From Azorinus chamasolen (Eukaryota > Mollusca > Bivalvia > Cardiida > Solecurtidae), in NCBI GenBank assembly GCA_963576725.1, contig OY755242.1:62004324-62068323 (forward strand): DNA of 64,000 nt, written 5' to 3'. Each line of letters opens with the position of its first letter. Position 1 is the first letter of the stretch. The position numbers and the translations under genes are program-made. The notes beneath the pieces are model-generated. The model was not told the origin of the DNA, searched no databases, and saw only the letters and a list, made by a program, of their open reading frames with translations. Below are positions 1 through 10,081 of this stretch, piece after piece.

Positions 1-459
1 TACATCGACAACACATTTGCTATTACATTTGTCGATCCTGGGAAGGTGGAAATGGTCGACATGGAGGGGGTCGTGCTTAGAAGCTTTCCAATTGCCTTTA
101 AATGGCCTTCCCATGCATTTTTGATGGAAGAAAAGTCTATCTTAGTATCCAATTGTGGAGATGATGACGTGCATAGCTTGTCTATTTTGAACACGGAGGG
201 AAACGACCTTGCTACATATACCAGTGATAAATTACGGGGCCCTTGTGCTGTAATCGAGCAAGACTGCTTTATAATAGCGTGTGGATGGCGATCTAATAAT
301 ATATCCGTGATAAATGCAAAGACTAAAACGTTCTCGGAAATATTAGGGCGGGAAAACGGACTTTCTCAACCATATTCTTTATGTCACGACATACAGAAAA
401 TCCTTCTGTACGTAGGGATGCGTAGTGTTGACTGCATCAAAGTGTTTGATGTCTTGTAA
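1..459 (+). CDS. B-box/propeller (TRIM-like) protein, C-terminal part of left tandem copy
   Basis: The frame is open from the first base of the window to a TAA at 457-459, so the gene starts to the left of the window. The first ATG inside (46) is internal. The visible residues align throughout with the last blades of the complete gene at 10082-11785, sharing motifs such as FVDPGKVE, SNCGDDxVHS and GPCxIIEQD. They form the C-terminal half of a beta-propeller of the kind that follows B-boxes and a coiled coil in TRIM-like proteins. No frameshift or stop is seen in the visible part. A polyadenylation-like AATAAA lies at about 503-508. The B-boxes are not visible here; their presence is inferred from the paralogue. 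Confidence 0.85.
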   Translation, partial: YIDNTFAITFVDPGKVEMVDMEGVVLRSFPIAFKWPSHAFLMEEKSILVSNCGDDDVHSLSILNTEGNDLATYTSDKLRGPCAVIEQDCFIIACGWRSNNISVINAKTKTFSEILGRENGLSQPYSLCHDIQKILLYVGMRSVDCIKVFDVL

Positions 460-519
460 GACATAGGCCAATTGTGTTTAGTTTAAAACGATAGTCCTAA
501 CAATAAACACATATTTCCA

Positions 520-680
520 ATATCATCATAAAACATGGTATCTGTTATGTTCAACTATTCTTATGAAGATTGTCAGTTTGAACTTAATATGTCGACTTTT
601 GCAACTGTGGTACAAAATAAACCGTTTCCGTCAGTAATTATGTATTTTTTGTTGTATAACAAAATACTATCGACCTACAT
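520..680 (+). repeat. Dispersed repeat, copy 1 of 3 (downstream of B-box gene)
   Basis: An approximately 160-bp segment with the core TTCAATAATATCATAAAA-like run followed by GTTATGTTCAA and ATTATGAA. Related copies occur at about 12142-12230 and 22463-22630. Copies 1 and 2 sit at the same position downstream of the two B-box genes, so they are part of the duplicated block; the third copy is elsewhere. Confidence 0.6.
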
Positions 681-765
681 ATATGTCGAACAGTTTAGGA
701 AACCATTTAAACGCAACTCTAAAATTACAAATACACTGGCTGATATCACCTGAGTCTTTGATATA

Positions 766-969
766 CAGTAAAACCTCTCTTAACCGGCAGTTAAATTTAG
801 TATGAATATCGGTCTTGGAGACAGGTGGCAGCTTATTGCAGGGTGAAAGTCATGCAGAAAGCTCCTAGAGGAGCTTTCTGCATGACTTTCACCCTGCATT
901 AAGCAGCCACCTGCCTAAAAGTATCTAAATTATTATCTACTAGAATTCCGGTTAAGAGAGGTTATACTG
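766..969. mobile_element. MITE family A, complete copy
   Basis: Terminal inverted repeats CAGTAAAACCTCTCTTAACC and its reverse complement (one small interruption) flank a strong central palindrome around GAAAGCTCCTAGAGGAGCTTTC. TA dinucleotides adjoin both ends. There is no coding capacity, so this is a non-autonomous DNA element. Related partial copies lie at about 1207, 1741, 4050, 12226, 13880, 30528 and 47525. Confidence 0.7.
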
Positions 970-1206
970 TAATACACATTAATTTTTTGTTTTCTTCAGC
1001 GTTTACTTCTTTGCAGCATATATAAAAACGATTTATGTAATTGTTAGTCATTTTTGGAAGTAGAGACTATCACTTTAACTCTAATGAGTATGAGCGATTT
1101 ATCAACAGTGAAGTCTAAATATAAGGACGTGCACACATCTACTGTGCACCGATATGTGCTTTTCTATCATGTGCACATTTAACGTCCATCAATCTGAATA
1201 TGTGTC

Positions 1207-1297
1207 TGTAAGACGGCAGTCAGCTTAATGCAGGTCAAAAGTAATGTAGAAAGGTCCTATAGGAGCATTCTGCATTACGTTGCCCTCCATTAAACAA
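1207..1297. repeat. MITE family A, core fragment
   Basis: The core palindrome (GTAATGTAGAAAGGTCC/GGAGCATTCTGCATTAC) with flanking TTAATGCAGG and CCATTAAACA matches the element at 766-969. The outer inverted repeats are missing. Confidence 0.5.
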
Positions 1298-1740
1298 CCT
1301 CTGTTTTTACACTCATATGTTAAAAATAAATGCATGGTCGCTTAGGTTTTATTGTATCTATAGATGGAGAAAAGAAAGTCAGCAATGTGGGCTTTCTACA
1401 AATGGTATTAATAAATTTTATATGTCTTGTTTTGCCATTTCAAATACATATTTATTTAAGCAAATATATCTTCACGTTGGTTTTCAGCTCAATAAAAATT
1501 TCTGTTTGTTGAAAATAATAAAAAAAAAATGTTCATTGAAATGAATGAATAGGAAATGAAAACGAAAAATGTATTTTTCAGCTATACGGTCTGTAAAACA
1601 ATTCTGAAGAAAGTCGTATTGTTACAGCCCTGGTCGTCTCCGTCGTGGGGTTTATCGTCGTCGTTAGCGTTGTCTTAGTTTGATATTTTGTGACATACAG
1701 CAGATCATCAGATAAGATGCGTAAAATAAAACATTTTCAA

Positions 1741-1935
1741 CAGTAAAACCTATCTAAAGCGACCACTTATGAACGAAATTTAATGCCTTTAAAAGCAGAC
1801 CGTTGCTCGAAATGCAGGATGAAAGTAATGTAGAAAGCTTCTGCATAATTTGTTTCCAGCATTAAGCTACCAGATGTGGTCAAGACCGAGAAATATAATT
1901 GCGTTAGGTTTCGCATTAGAGGGATTTTATTGCAG
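1741..1935. mobile_element. MITE family A, diverged copy
   Basis: Starts with CAGTAAAACCTATC and ends with GATTTTATTGCAG, with a family A core (ATGTAGAAAGCTTCTGCAT) in the middle. One arm of the core is shortened. Confidence 0.5.
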
Positions 1936-2439
1936 TTCCTTTTTGTTTCCCACTAAACCCTATGTCGTGATCATTCTATAGAATCGTATCATGGCGACGA
2001 TTCTAAAAGGTACTCACAACATAGAGTTTGGTGGGAAAATGAGAAATGACGATATTAGCACATTTTGTAATTGCTCTGATAACAGTGTTCCCTAAGTATC
2101 CTATCACACAGTTCCCAACTATCACAACAGCTAGTGAAGTGAAGGGTTATGTATATTTCAAGAGTTTTCTTGGCGAAATTGGACGATTGTTGGCATCCAC
2201 ATGTGCTTTTGTTTCAGTGACTGTTTGAAACAGATCAGATAAACTGCCAAGTCTGAAGTCAGTCTGATCAGGATCTTCATTGTCTTTTAGCGGTTGCTTG
2301 GTACTTTGTTAGTTACTGCTGCTAATGCGTAGATTCTGATTACATGTTGTGTTTTACCATTGGCGGCTAATCTGGGTCTACGATGATTTCAAGGTATCGA
2401 TGTCAAATGTCCCTAAATTGAGTGATGGGAACACACATG

Positions 2440-2520
2440 CATGTCTTATATTAATCTTGGATGCCTCCTACTGGAACCGCCCTATTTGGTCTACTCTGTT
2501 TGCAAAGGCATGCTTATGTG
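2440..2520. repeat. MITE family B, right half
   Basis: Contains CTACTGGAACCGCC and TGGTCTACTCTGTTTGC, the distal half of the family B palindrome. The matching segment in the right tandem copy is at 12603-12673, followed in both places by AGCTAAAGGATTAAA. It is therefore part of the duplicated block. Confidence 0.55.
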
Positions 2521-2656
2521 TCGATATCAGCTAAAGGATTAAAATAAAATTACATTCTAATTATTCAGTTCAATATAAATTATATGTATGACGCTTTTAA
2601 GGCTTACAAGAATAAAACGAACGTTTTAGTGTCAAACCTGATGTAAATAACCATGA

Positions 2657-3943
2657 CCAAGTGCTCAGGGTGAGCCTTTGTGATCGTCTGTTGTCCGTCG
2701 TAAGTCGGCCTCCGTCGTCCGTTGTTCGTCGTCCGTCGCCAACAATTTGAACCTTTAAAAACCTTCTCCTCTGAATCTACAGGGTTATCAGCTTTCATCT
2801 TTGGCACATAGCATCACCTATAGGTCCTCTACAAAAGTTATATAAATTATGCCCATGGGGTCAAAACTGGCCCCGCACAAAGGGTGGCCTGTTTTCAATA
2901 GAAACATATAGTGAAAACTTTGAAAATCATCTCCTCTGAAACTGGAAGGTTCTCAGCTTTCATATTTGGCACATATCATCAGGTCCTCCACAAAAGCTAT
3001 ATAAATTATGCCCATGGGGTCAAAATTGGCCCCGCCCTAGGGGTGGTCAGTTTTCAATAGAAACATATAGTGAAAACTTTGAAAGTCTTCTTCTCTAAAG
3101 CTGAAAGGTTATCGGCTTTCTTATTTGGCACATAGCATCTTGTTCAGGACCTCTACAACAATTATGCCCCTGGGGCCAAAATTGGCCCCGCCCCAGGGGT
3201 GCCTTGTTTTCTTTAGAAACATATAGTAAAAGTTTGAATATCTTATTATCTGAATCTACAGGGTTATCAGCTTTCATCTTTGGCATATAGCATCATGTTC
3301 AGGTCCTCTACAATAATTATATAAATTATGCCCCTAGGGTCAAAATTGGCCCCGCCCAAGGGATGGCTTGTTTTCAATAGTAACATATAGTGAAAACTTT
3401 GAAAACTCCTCTGAAACTGAAAGGTTCTCAGCTTTCATCTTTGGCACATAGCATCACCTATAGGTCCTCTACAAAAGTTATTTAAATTATGCCCTGGGGT
3501 CAAAATTGTCCCCGCCCCAGGTGTGGTCAGTTTTTAATAGAAACATATAGTGAAAACTTTAAAAATCTTCTCCTCTGAAACTGGAAGGTTCTCAGCTTTC
3601 ATATTTAGTACATAGCATCATGTTCAGGTCCTCTACGAAAGTGATATAAAATATACCACTGGGGTCAAAATTGGCCCGCCCCAGGGGTAGCCATTTTTCA
3701 ATAGAAACATATTGTGAAACTTTGAAAAATCTTCTCCTCTGAAACTGGAGGGCTCTCGGTTTTCATATATCGCACATAACATTATGTTCAAGTCCTCTAC
3801 AAAAGTGATATAAATTATACCCCTGGGGTCAAAATTGGCCCCGTCCCAGGGCCGGCTAGTTTTCTATAGAAACATATAGTGAAAACTTTGAAAATCTTCT
3901 CCTCTGATTGTCTGGTGAGCGATATCAGTGTCATTCTGGCCCT
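2657..3943. mobile_element. Tandem-repeat element with about eight ~160-bp units, insertion in left tandem copy
   Basis: About eight head-to-tail units, each with GAAACATATAGTGAAAACTT, CTGAAACTGGAAGGTTCTCA, a TTTGGCACATA run, AGGTCCTCTACAAA and GGTCAAAATTGGCCCCGCCC. It starts next to a GTCCGTCGTCCGTC simple run and ends with GTGAGCGATATCAGTGTCA. The matching place in the right duplicate (about 12825) runs straight from ATAAACATGACC into ATATCACACAGCAA without the array, so the boundaries come from an empty site. There are no coding signs. The simple-run-plus-tandem-core layout resembles the pearl group of bivalve elements, but I cannot assign a named family. Confidence 0.65.
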
Positions 3944-4049
3944 ATTGTTTATATCACCCAACAACCGTGTATGGTAGGTCCATATCTAGGCAGCGGCTCC
4001 TGCTCCTACGTTTAAAGAACACGCACCCGTAAATTCAATATACACTGAA

Positions 4050-4225
4050 CACTTTTAAACCGGTCATTCAAATTATTAATGCCGGTTTGTAAGACGGTGA
4101 CAGCTCAATGCAGGATAAAAGTCATGCAGAAAGCTCTCAGAGAAGCTTTCATCCTGGATCTACATTTTAAACAGCCACATGTCTGAAAGTATTTAAATAC
4201 TGCTATACTTATATTCCGGTTTGAA
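4050..4225. mobile_element. MITE family A, diverged copy
   Basis: Contains GACAGCTCAATGCAGGATAA, ATGCAGAAAGCTCTCAGAGAAGCTTTCAT and a terminal CCGGTTTG, in family A order. Arms are eroded. Confidence 0.5.
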
Positions 4226-4732
4226 TACTGCTATACTTATATTCCGTATATCAAATAAAGTACAAGTGTCCTCTTACACCTACCCGTAAGAACTTTGTCT
4301 TATACGCATAATAACTAATTGTGTGAGTTATATGACGTATGTCATGCATACATGATTCCAAGAGAAAAAGTATCAACACACCCAATATCCCTTTGAGCTT
4401 CTTCTGCACGATATTATAAGATTAAATCTACACTTAAGAAGAGGAAAAGACAAGATCCATTACAGTTCATTTATAGTTTGAAGTAAGTTTGAATTGAACC
4501 AAATTTTCTATTGCTCTCTATAATTTCGATGTACGATTTTGTCACCATAAACGTCAAGATGAACCCAAAGCATGTTTCGTCTGATAAGGGATCACCTCTC
4601 CATCTCTTGTCTTGTCTTCGTATCCGCCTGTCTGTCCATCTGCCCTCTCAGTTTTTATCCTGCTGTGGAAAACAATAATGTCTGCTCAAGTTTGTATCCG
4701 GTGTAATTTCGACATCTTCCGATTCGATTTAA

Positions 4733-4805
4733 CTGCTGATAAACTATTGACTGGCCAGACAGCTCATGTAGGAGCTGTCTGATCTGGGTATATCGTGTTT
4801 GTTTA
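4733..4805. mobile_element. MITE family B palindrome
   Basis: Palindrome centred on CAGACAGCTCATGTAGGAGCTGTCTG with outer AAACTATTGACTGG and CTGGGTATATCGTGTTT. The flanking CCATGGTC/CTGCCATGG-type context (reverse of GGCCATGACAGAAACTGT) is the wider family B element. Confidence 0.55.
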
Positions 4806-5076
4806 TAATATAGATCTGATTCCACGGTTTCTGCCATGGTCAAAACGTCTTGTGTCCATTTGTAATTATAAAATATAGCTAATTATTGTTTATAACGTCA
4901 CTATTTCTAACATGATTATTTATTAATCAAAGTGTTTATCCTAAACGAAAGTTAAATTCTTTAGATTTTGGTAAGACGTCGATTACTCGGTATCTAATCT
5001 ATATCCAGTATTCACGGAATTAATCCATAGCATGTACATTGTTACATGCCAGTTTGTCTTATAGTCGTCTGCTAGT

Positions 5077-5845
5077 TATGTCTCCCCATTTATGATGGGG
5101 AGATATATTGTTTTTGGTCGAGTTGTCCGTCTGTCCGTCTGTCTGTCTATCACACTCGAGTCCGCTCCATATCTCTCACAAATATAGAAGGATTTAAAAA
5201 TACTTTGGCACAAATGTTCGACACAGTAAGACGATGTGCAGAGCGTTCGATTTAGGCATGTGGGTCAAAGGTCAAGGTCAAATTCAAGGTCAAATGTTTT
5301 TAGCCACACCCTTCGTGTCCGCTCCATATCTCTTTAACCCTTGGTCAGATTTCAAAATGCTGTTGCACAAATGTTCTCCATAACAATGCGATGTGCAGAC
5401 AGCAGGATTCAGACACATTCTTCAAAGGTCAAGGTCACAATTCAAGGTCAAATGTTTTAGTCTTATTTTTCATGTCTGCTCCACATCTGTATAATTATGG
5501 AAAACAGGGAGAGCCACACACAAAATGACACCGCACCAAACACCATCAAACAAGAAACGGTAAAGCCACAAGACAAAACATAACAGGACGCATATCAAGA
5601 CGAAACACATTAAACATTAAGCATATTAAACAACAAAATTGACCAAAGGCTGAAAGCAGGAGTACCGCCTTGGAACGGCCTGTAACCAAAATAAGCTACT
5701 GGGGGATGGATTCCAAAATGCTGTTGCACAAATGTTTTCCTTAACAAGCCGATGTGCAGATAGCAGGATTCATGCACGTGGGTCAAAGGTCAAGGACACA
5801 ATTCAAGGCCATGGTCACAATTCAAGGTCAATTATTCACACTTTT
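5077..5845. mobile_element. Pearl-like tandem-repeat element (interrupted)
   Basis: Begins with a small hairpin (CTCCCCATTTATGATGGGGAG), then a GTCCGTCTGTCTGTCT tetranucleotide run, then ~160-bp units carrying GTCCGCTCCATATCTC, CACAAATGTTCTCCATAACA, GATGTGCAGACAGCAGGATT and GGTCAAAGGTCAAGGTCA. This is the pearl-type layout of bivalves (inference from architecture). One unit is interrupted by unrelated DNA at about 5495-5705. Confidence 0.5.
5495..5705. repeat. Short insertion nested in tandem-repeat element
   Basis: About 210 bp of A-rich DNA, starting near GGAAAACAGGGAGAGCC and ending near CCGCCTTGGAACGGCCTGT...CTACTGGGGG, interrupts a repeat unit. The unit resumes with CCAAAATGCTGTTGCACAAA. 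I see no coding and no clear target duplication. It is probably a short retroelement or MITE. Confidence 0.4.
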
Positions 5846-5849
5846 TTCA

Positions 5850-6470
5850 CACTACTGCATGGCTAATGTCATTTAATTGAAACTTCTTACATTGACAGAG
5901 CATGATGAAGTGTCATGTATAAGGGCCATAACTCTGGCTTCAATACTTTGGGAGTTATTGCCCTTTGTTACATTTTTTTTTGTCCGATCAATAACTATTG
6001 TTCTACTGATGCTATTAGAAAGACATTTCATGTATGGAAGAGCATAATGGAAGTAAGTGTTATGCACAAGTATCATAACTCAATAATATAGGAGTTATTG
6101 CCTCCCATTTTCTGCAGAGTTATGGGGCTTTGAAATTTTTACATGGAAATTGTGCCGCAGGGTTTCTCCAAAACCTTTAATTGGATATTGATTAAATTTC
6201 ATAGCATTGATTAGCATCATGCTTAGTTGTGCATATCTTATTCCTGTTCCGGTTTGATGATTTTCTGCAGCGTTACGGGACTTTGAATTTTTCACATGGA
6301 AAGTTTTGTCAACAGGGTTTCCCCAAAAATCTTTTATCGGATTTTAATGAAATTTCATAGGATTGATCAGCACCATGCCTTTTTGTGTATAGTTTATTCC
6401 TTTTCCGGTTCGATGATTTTCTGCAGAGTTATGGGACTTTTGAAAATTTTGTCCACGCTCTGGGAGAGAC
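5850..6470. repeat. ~155-bp tandem repeats, second array
   Basis: Roughly two and a half units share CAGAGTTATGGGACTTTG, ACATGGAAA, CAGGGTTTCCCCAAAA, TTTCATAGGATTGATCAGCA and CCGGTTTGATGATTTTCTGC. The preceding part carries GAGTTATTGCCC and GTGTCATGTATAAGGGCC, related to the array at 46190-47075. Reading frames across it (for example 6296-6700) are chance. Confidence 0.5.
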
Positions 6471-6790
6471 ATCAGTTTTTGTATCAAAACAATTCTAGTT
6501 TATTCTTCATATGCTGTTCTAAGATTAAACTTCCCTTCTCTTTCTTCCAAACGAAAACAAAGTGTCAAACAGATCATTCGTTTCATTCAAATGAAACGCC
6601 TAGTGACATAACCCCTTGCCTGAAGAACACTCATGTAATAAATAATGACTATATGAATATTTATTTGTTGATTTTAACCCTTTCCCTGTTCTGTATTTAG
6701 GCCAATTTTCAGTTCATACAAAGAAGTATGGAACATGGCGCATTGTAGCCATTTTAGAAAGTAAAGAAACAGATCTGTCAAATTATGTTA

Positions 6791-6858
6791 GCAAACAGAC
6801 CAGACCCTGGTCAGACAGCTCCTCTAGGAGCCGTCTGATCTGGGTATGCTCTGTTTGC
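6791..6858. mobile_element. MITE family B palindrome
   Basis: GCAAACAGACCAGACCC at the left and TGGGTATGCTCTGTTTGC at the right, with core CAGCTCCTCTAGGAGCCGTC. Family B in near-complete form. Confidence 0.6.
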
Positions 6859-7037
6859 AAATCCATGAAAACACGGTTATATGAGGGAAAGGGTGAATTG
6901 CTTTCTTTACAAGGGAGAATAGAAACTCTAGAATCTATATTATTTCTTAAGCAGACAGAGCAGACCCTGAACATGACTTGAATAGGTTATTCTTTTGCAC
7001 AATCCAGTTCTTTGTTGAATAAGATATTGTTGAAATC

Positions 7038-7101
7038 AGACAAGACCCTGATCAGACGTCTCCTACGGGAGTCGTCTGATCTGGATCTGCTCTGTTTGTA
7101 A
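7038..7101. mobile_element. MITE family B palindrome
   Basis: Core CAGACGTCTCCTACGGGAGTCGTCTG with outer AAGACCCTGAT and ATCTGGATCTGCTCTGTTTG. A lone left end (AGACAGAGCAGACCCTGAAC) lies 65 bp upstream at about 6952-6972. Confidence 0.55.
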
Positions 7102-7189
7102 AGGCGTGTGAATGCGTTTATAATATCACCTGAAATAGATAGATTTATTTCAATATTGAGCAACAAGACAATAGTTAACAACACATACA

Positions 7190-7610
7190 AATTTAAATAT
7201 TATAACAATATAAAAATTGACAATGTAGTGTAATACGCGCGTTATGAACCATGTCAGTCACATCAATATCAAGGATGACACAAAAAGAGAAAGTACATCT
7301 CTTATTCCATTGTGGTCCTTGTAATTGATGGTCTGAAATAGAGAGGCATGATTTATGAAGAAAATTAAATAAATTACTTTAATGGAAAAATATGAAAATT
7401 ATCAAAGTGTTGAAATAAGTTATTTAGATTGGCACAATTATCACAATTTACTGAAAGTTATAAAAAGCTTAGTAAAAAATAATGTAATATGAAATCTGTT
7501 GTAAACAATGTACAGAAACTTAAAAAAACTCATTTAAATTCCCAACCACAGGCCATTTCAGTCAGAAAATAGAGAGTTAACACTTTCCTTCATGTGAAAG
7601 TGTATTAACC
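7190..7610. other. No feature recognised
   Basis: AT-rich sequence with no convincing reading frame, repeat or palindrome. Confidence 0.5.
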
Positions 7611-7615
7611 TACTT

Positions 7616-7682
7616 GCAAACAGGGTAGACGCAGACCAGACGGTTCCTATAGGAGCCGTCTGATCAGGATCTGCTCTGTTGC
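7616..7682. mobile_element. MITE family B palindrome
   Basis: Core CAGACGGTTCCTATAGGAGCCGTCTG, outer GCAAACAGGGTAGACGCAGAC and ATCTGCTCTGTTGC. Near complete. Confidence 0.6.
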
Positions 7683-7995
7683 TTTTGACATGATATTGGT
7701 CTGATTCTACAGTTCTGTAAAAGCAAAAGTTCCCTTGATAATTCAACATTTTAAACATTGAGCGAATTGATAAATTGAGATAATTCATGTTGTCATTACT
7801 TCTAGCGTGAGTACTGAATAGGGTAAGGGTTAACTGACTGTTTCCTGCCATGATAAGGGTGCACAAGTCCCTCACTGGGAGTCATGTAGGGCTGACTATT
7901 TGCACAATACCGGCAAATTTTGCAACGGAAATATCTATGATAACATTTAATCAGCTGACTTACCCTTTTCCCGCTACCCATGATCTGACTTTGAA

Positions 7996-8058
7996 AAACA
8001 GTTTGGATCCAGATGAGACGCCAAGTAACTCGGCGTCTCACCAGGATCCACGCTGTTT
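7996..8058. mobile_element. MITE family C palindrome
   Basis: AAACAGTTTGGATCCAGATGAGACGCC... mirrored by GGCGTCTCACCAGGATCCACGCTGTTT around a CAAGTAACTC centre. Family C shares its outer AAACAG/CTGTTT with family B but has a different core. Other copies: 9606, 14646, 49881 and a fragment at 30180. Confidence 0.6.
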
Positions 8059-8289
8059 GACACTCGGCCAATAGCTTTCCATATTTTGTAATGTAATCGG
8101 ACATAGTTGTACGTTCAAATTTGAGCAGATAATTAACAGTAGGCTAAAGCTTAAAAATGTCCTGTTATAATTTTAAACCTTACCCGAACAGTCACATAAA
8201 AATTATTGACTGTATGGATATTGATTGATTTTAATTGTTTTTTTTAACCAGAGCAGAAACTGTAGAATCAAATCTACACTATTTGTAAA

Positions 8290-8344
8290 GCAAACAGAGC
8301 AGACCCTGATCAAACGGCTCCTACAGGACACTCTGCTCTGTTTG
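8290..8344. mobile_element. MITE family B, shortened copy
   Basis: GCAAACAGAGCAGACCCTGA, AACGGCTCCTACAGGA and CTCTGCTCTGTTTGC. Part of the right arm is deleted. Confidence 0.55.
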
Positions 8345-8369
8345 CAAAGTCGCACGACGGCGTTTAGTT

Positions 8370-9469
8370 CACAGGGGTAAGACACATTTGAGTCAGTATA
8401 TGTATATATAGAAAGAAGGGACCTGACTTCAAAAGATCCAAATTACCCACTCCTCTACTTTAAACCCTTCGTTCTGCAAGAAATGCATCGATTTCGATCA
8501 GATAAAAAGCTATTCCGTAAGCAAAGACATTATTTTATTCGAATATGCAAAGAGTTTCCCGGTCAAATAAAGGATAAACTTAACACGGCGCCAGAAACAT
8601 GAGAAAAATGGCCAACAATCGTTAGTCGGACACGACCTCGTCCCTGAGTGCGAACCGTCGACAGCCTTGAAACGATTACTTGTATCATGTCAATCACAGT
8701 ATAATTTGGCGTTCATATCAGCAAAATATTCAATAAAAAGAACTTTCCTATATAGCGATCTTACACGAAAACGTGGTTTTACCGTCCTTCTTGCGATTTT
8801 CAACGTTTGCAGCTGACATCGTTTTCAAGAAGTCAAACTTTGGTCACGTGACTACAACAGCTGCGTTGTTTCATTGGACGGGCGGAAAATGGCGATGGTT
8901 TGCCGATGGATCACGAATAAGTTTGAATAGTTCGCTTTCGTCAACGGCCAATCAAAACGTTCATAAACAAGAAGTCACGTGACATGACTTCGGCGACTTG
9001 AAAATGAAAGTAAAAGTTGCTGACATGAGAGGAACGTGTAATCACACAGAAAGGACAGTAAACCCTCGTTTCCGTGTAAGATCGCAGTAAGAAAGTTCTT
9101 TTTATTGAATTTAATGCTGATATGAACGCCAAATCGTATTGTGTTTAACGTTTAAGTAATCGTTTAAAGGCTGTCAGCGGTTCGCTCGGGGACGCGGTCG
9201 TGTCCGACTAACTTATTTTGGCCATTGTTCTCATGTTTCTAATGCCGTGTTAAGTTTATTCCTAATTTGACCGGGGAAATCTTTGCACATTCGAATAAAA
9301 TAATGTCTTTGCTTACGGAATAGCTTTTTATCTGATCAAAATCGGTGCATTTATTGCAGAACCAAGGGTTTAAAGTAGAGGAGTGGGTAATTTGGATCTT
9401 TTGAAGTCAGGTCCCTTCTTTCTATATACATGTATACATATACTGACTCAAACGTGTCTTACCCCTGTG
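8370..9469. mobile_element. hAT-like fold-back element with ~430-bp inverted arms
   Basis: A long inverted repeat: the left arm (8370 to about 8800) is mirrored by the right arm (about 9035 to 9469), beginning CACAGGGGTAAGACAC and ending with its complement. The 8-bp sequence GTTTAGTT directly precedes the left end (8362-8369) and directly follows the right end (9470-9477), a target duplication of the length made by hAT-type transposases. The ~235-bp non-mirrored centre holds two CACGTGAC motifs and oppositely oriented CCAAT boxes (ATTGG near 8875, CCAAT near 8948), so it looks promoter-like. There is no transposase frame; the element must be non-autonomous. A second element of the same build is at 26752-27744. 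Confidence 0.75.
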
Positions 9470-9605
9470 GTTTAGTTCACTACGTATGCACACTTGTCGC
9501 AAACAATACACGTGTAATGAAATCGCTAGTATCCACAAAGCATGCAATCATGGCACTTGACCAGCTAATCCTGATTGAGCCTCCCGCGACCCGTCTCGCA
9601 TCTGT

Positions 9606-9670
9606 AAACACCTTGAATCCAGATGAGACGCGAGTAACTCGGCGTCTCATCAGTGTCCAAGTTGTTTGAC
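9606..9670. mobile_element. MITE family C palindrome
   Basis: AAACACCTTGAATCCAGATG / GACGCGAGTAACTCGGCGTC / CATCAGTGTCCAAGTTGTTT, the family C core with slightly worn ends. Confidence 0.55.
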
Positions 9671-9679
9671 ACTCGGTCA

Positions 9680-10045
9680 GTAGCTTCCCATGACCTTTAT
9701 CGAATTAGATGTAGTCAAATTGCACAATAAACAAATTTGAGCAGACATTTTCACGGCGAGGTAAAGGTTAAAGAGCGTGAGCAGATACACTTTGAATATT
9801 TTTATTAGAGGTACCATGGTAAAATCGTGTAAACCGGTATACATACCTGGCCTTATATGTAGGTCATAGCGCTCTCTGAAATCAGAAGGGCACGTTTCGT
9901 GAAAATTGCAGAATGTTTGGACTTCTACAATGAGTTTCATGAATATCTAAATTAACATGTATTTTAGCAATTACCAAATGGAAGAATTTTACCGTCGAAC
10001 GTAGTTTTGCAAGTACGATCCTGTTATGTGACACAAAGGATTGTT
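9680..10045. other. Upstream region of the complete B-box gene
   Basis: No repeat or reading frame of note. It should contain promoter or 5' intron sequence of the gene at 10082, but I see no clear TATA box or initiator. Confidence 0.35.
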
Positions 10046-10057
10046 TTTTCTGTGTAG
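10046..10057 (+). promoter_or_regulatory. Likely splice acceptor in 5' UTR of B-box gene
   Basis: A pyrimidine-rich TTTTTTCTGTGTAG ends 24 bases before the ATG at 10082. It matches the acceptor consensus, so the coding exon probably has an upstream non-coding exon that I cannot locate. Confidence 0.4.
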
Positions 10058-10081
10058 TGCATTTATAACACATAATTATAA

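Noticed and set aside
6296..6700. A 134-codon plus-strand frame
   Set aside because: It covers two diverged tandem-repeat units and has no recognisable domain.
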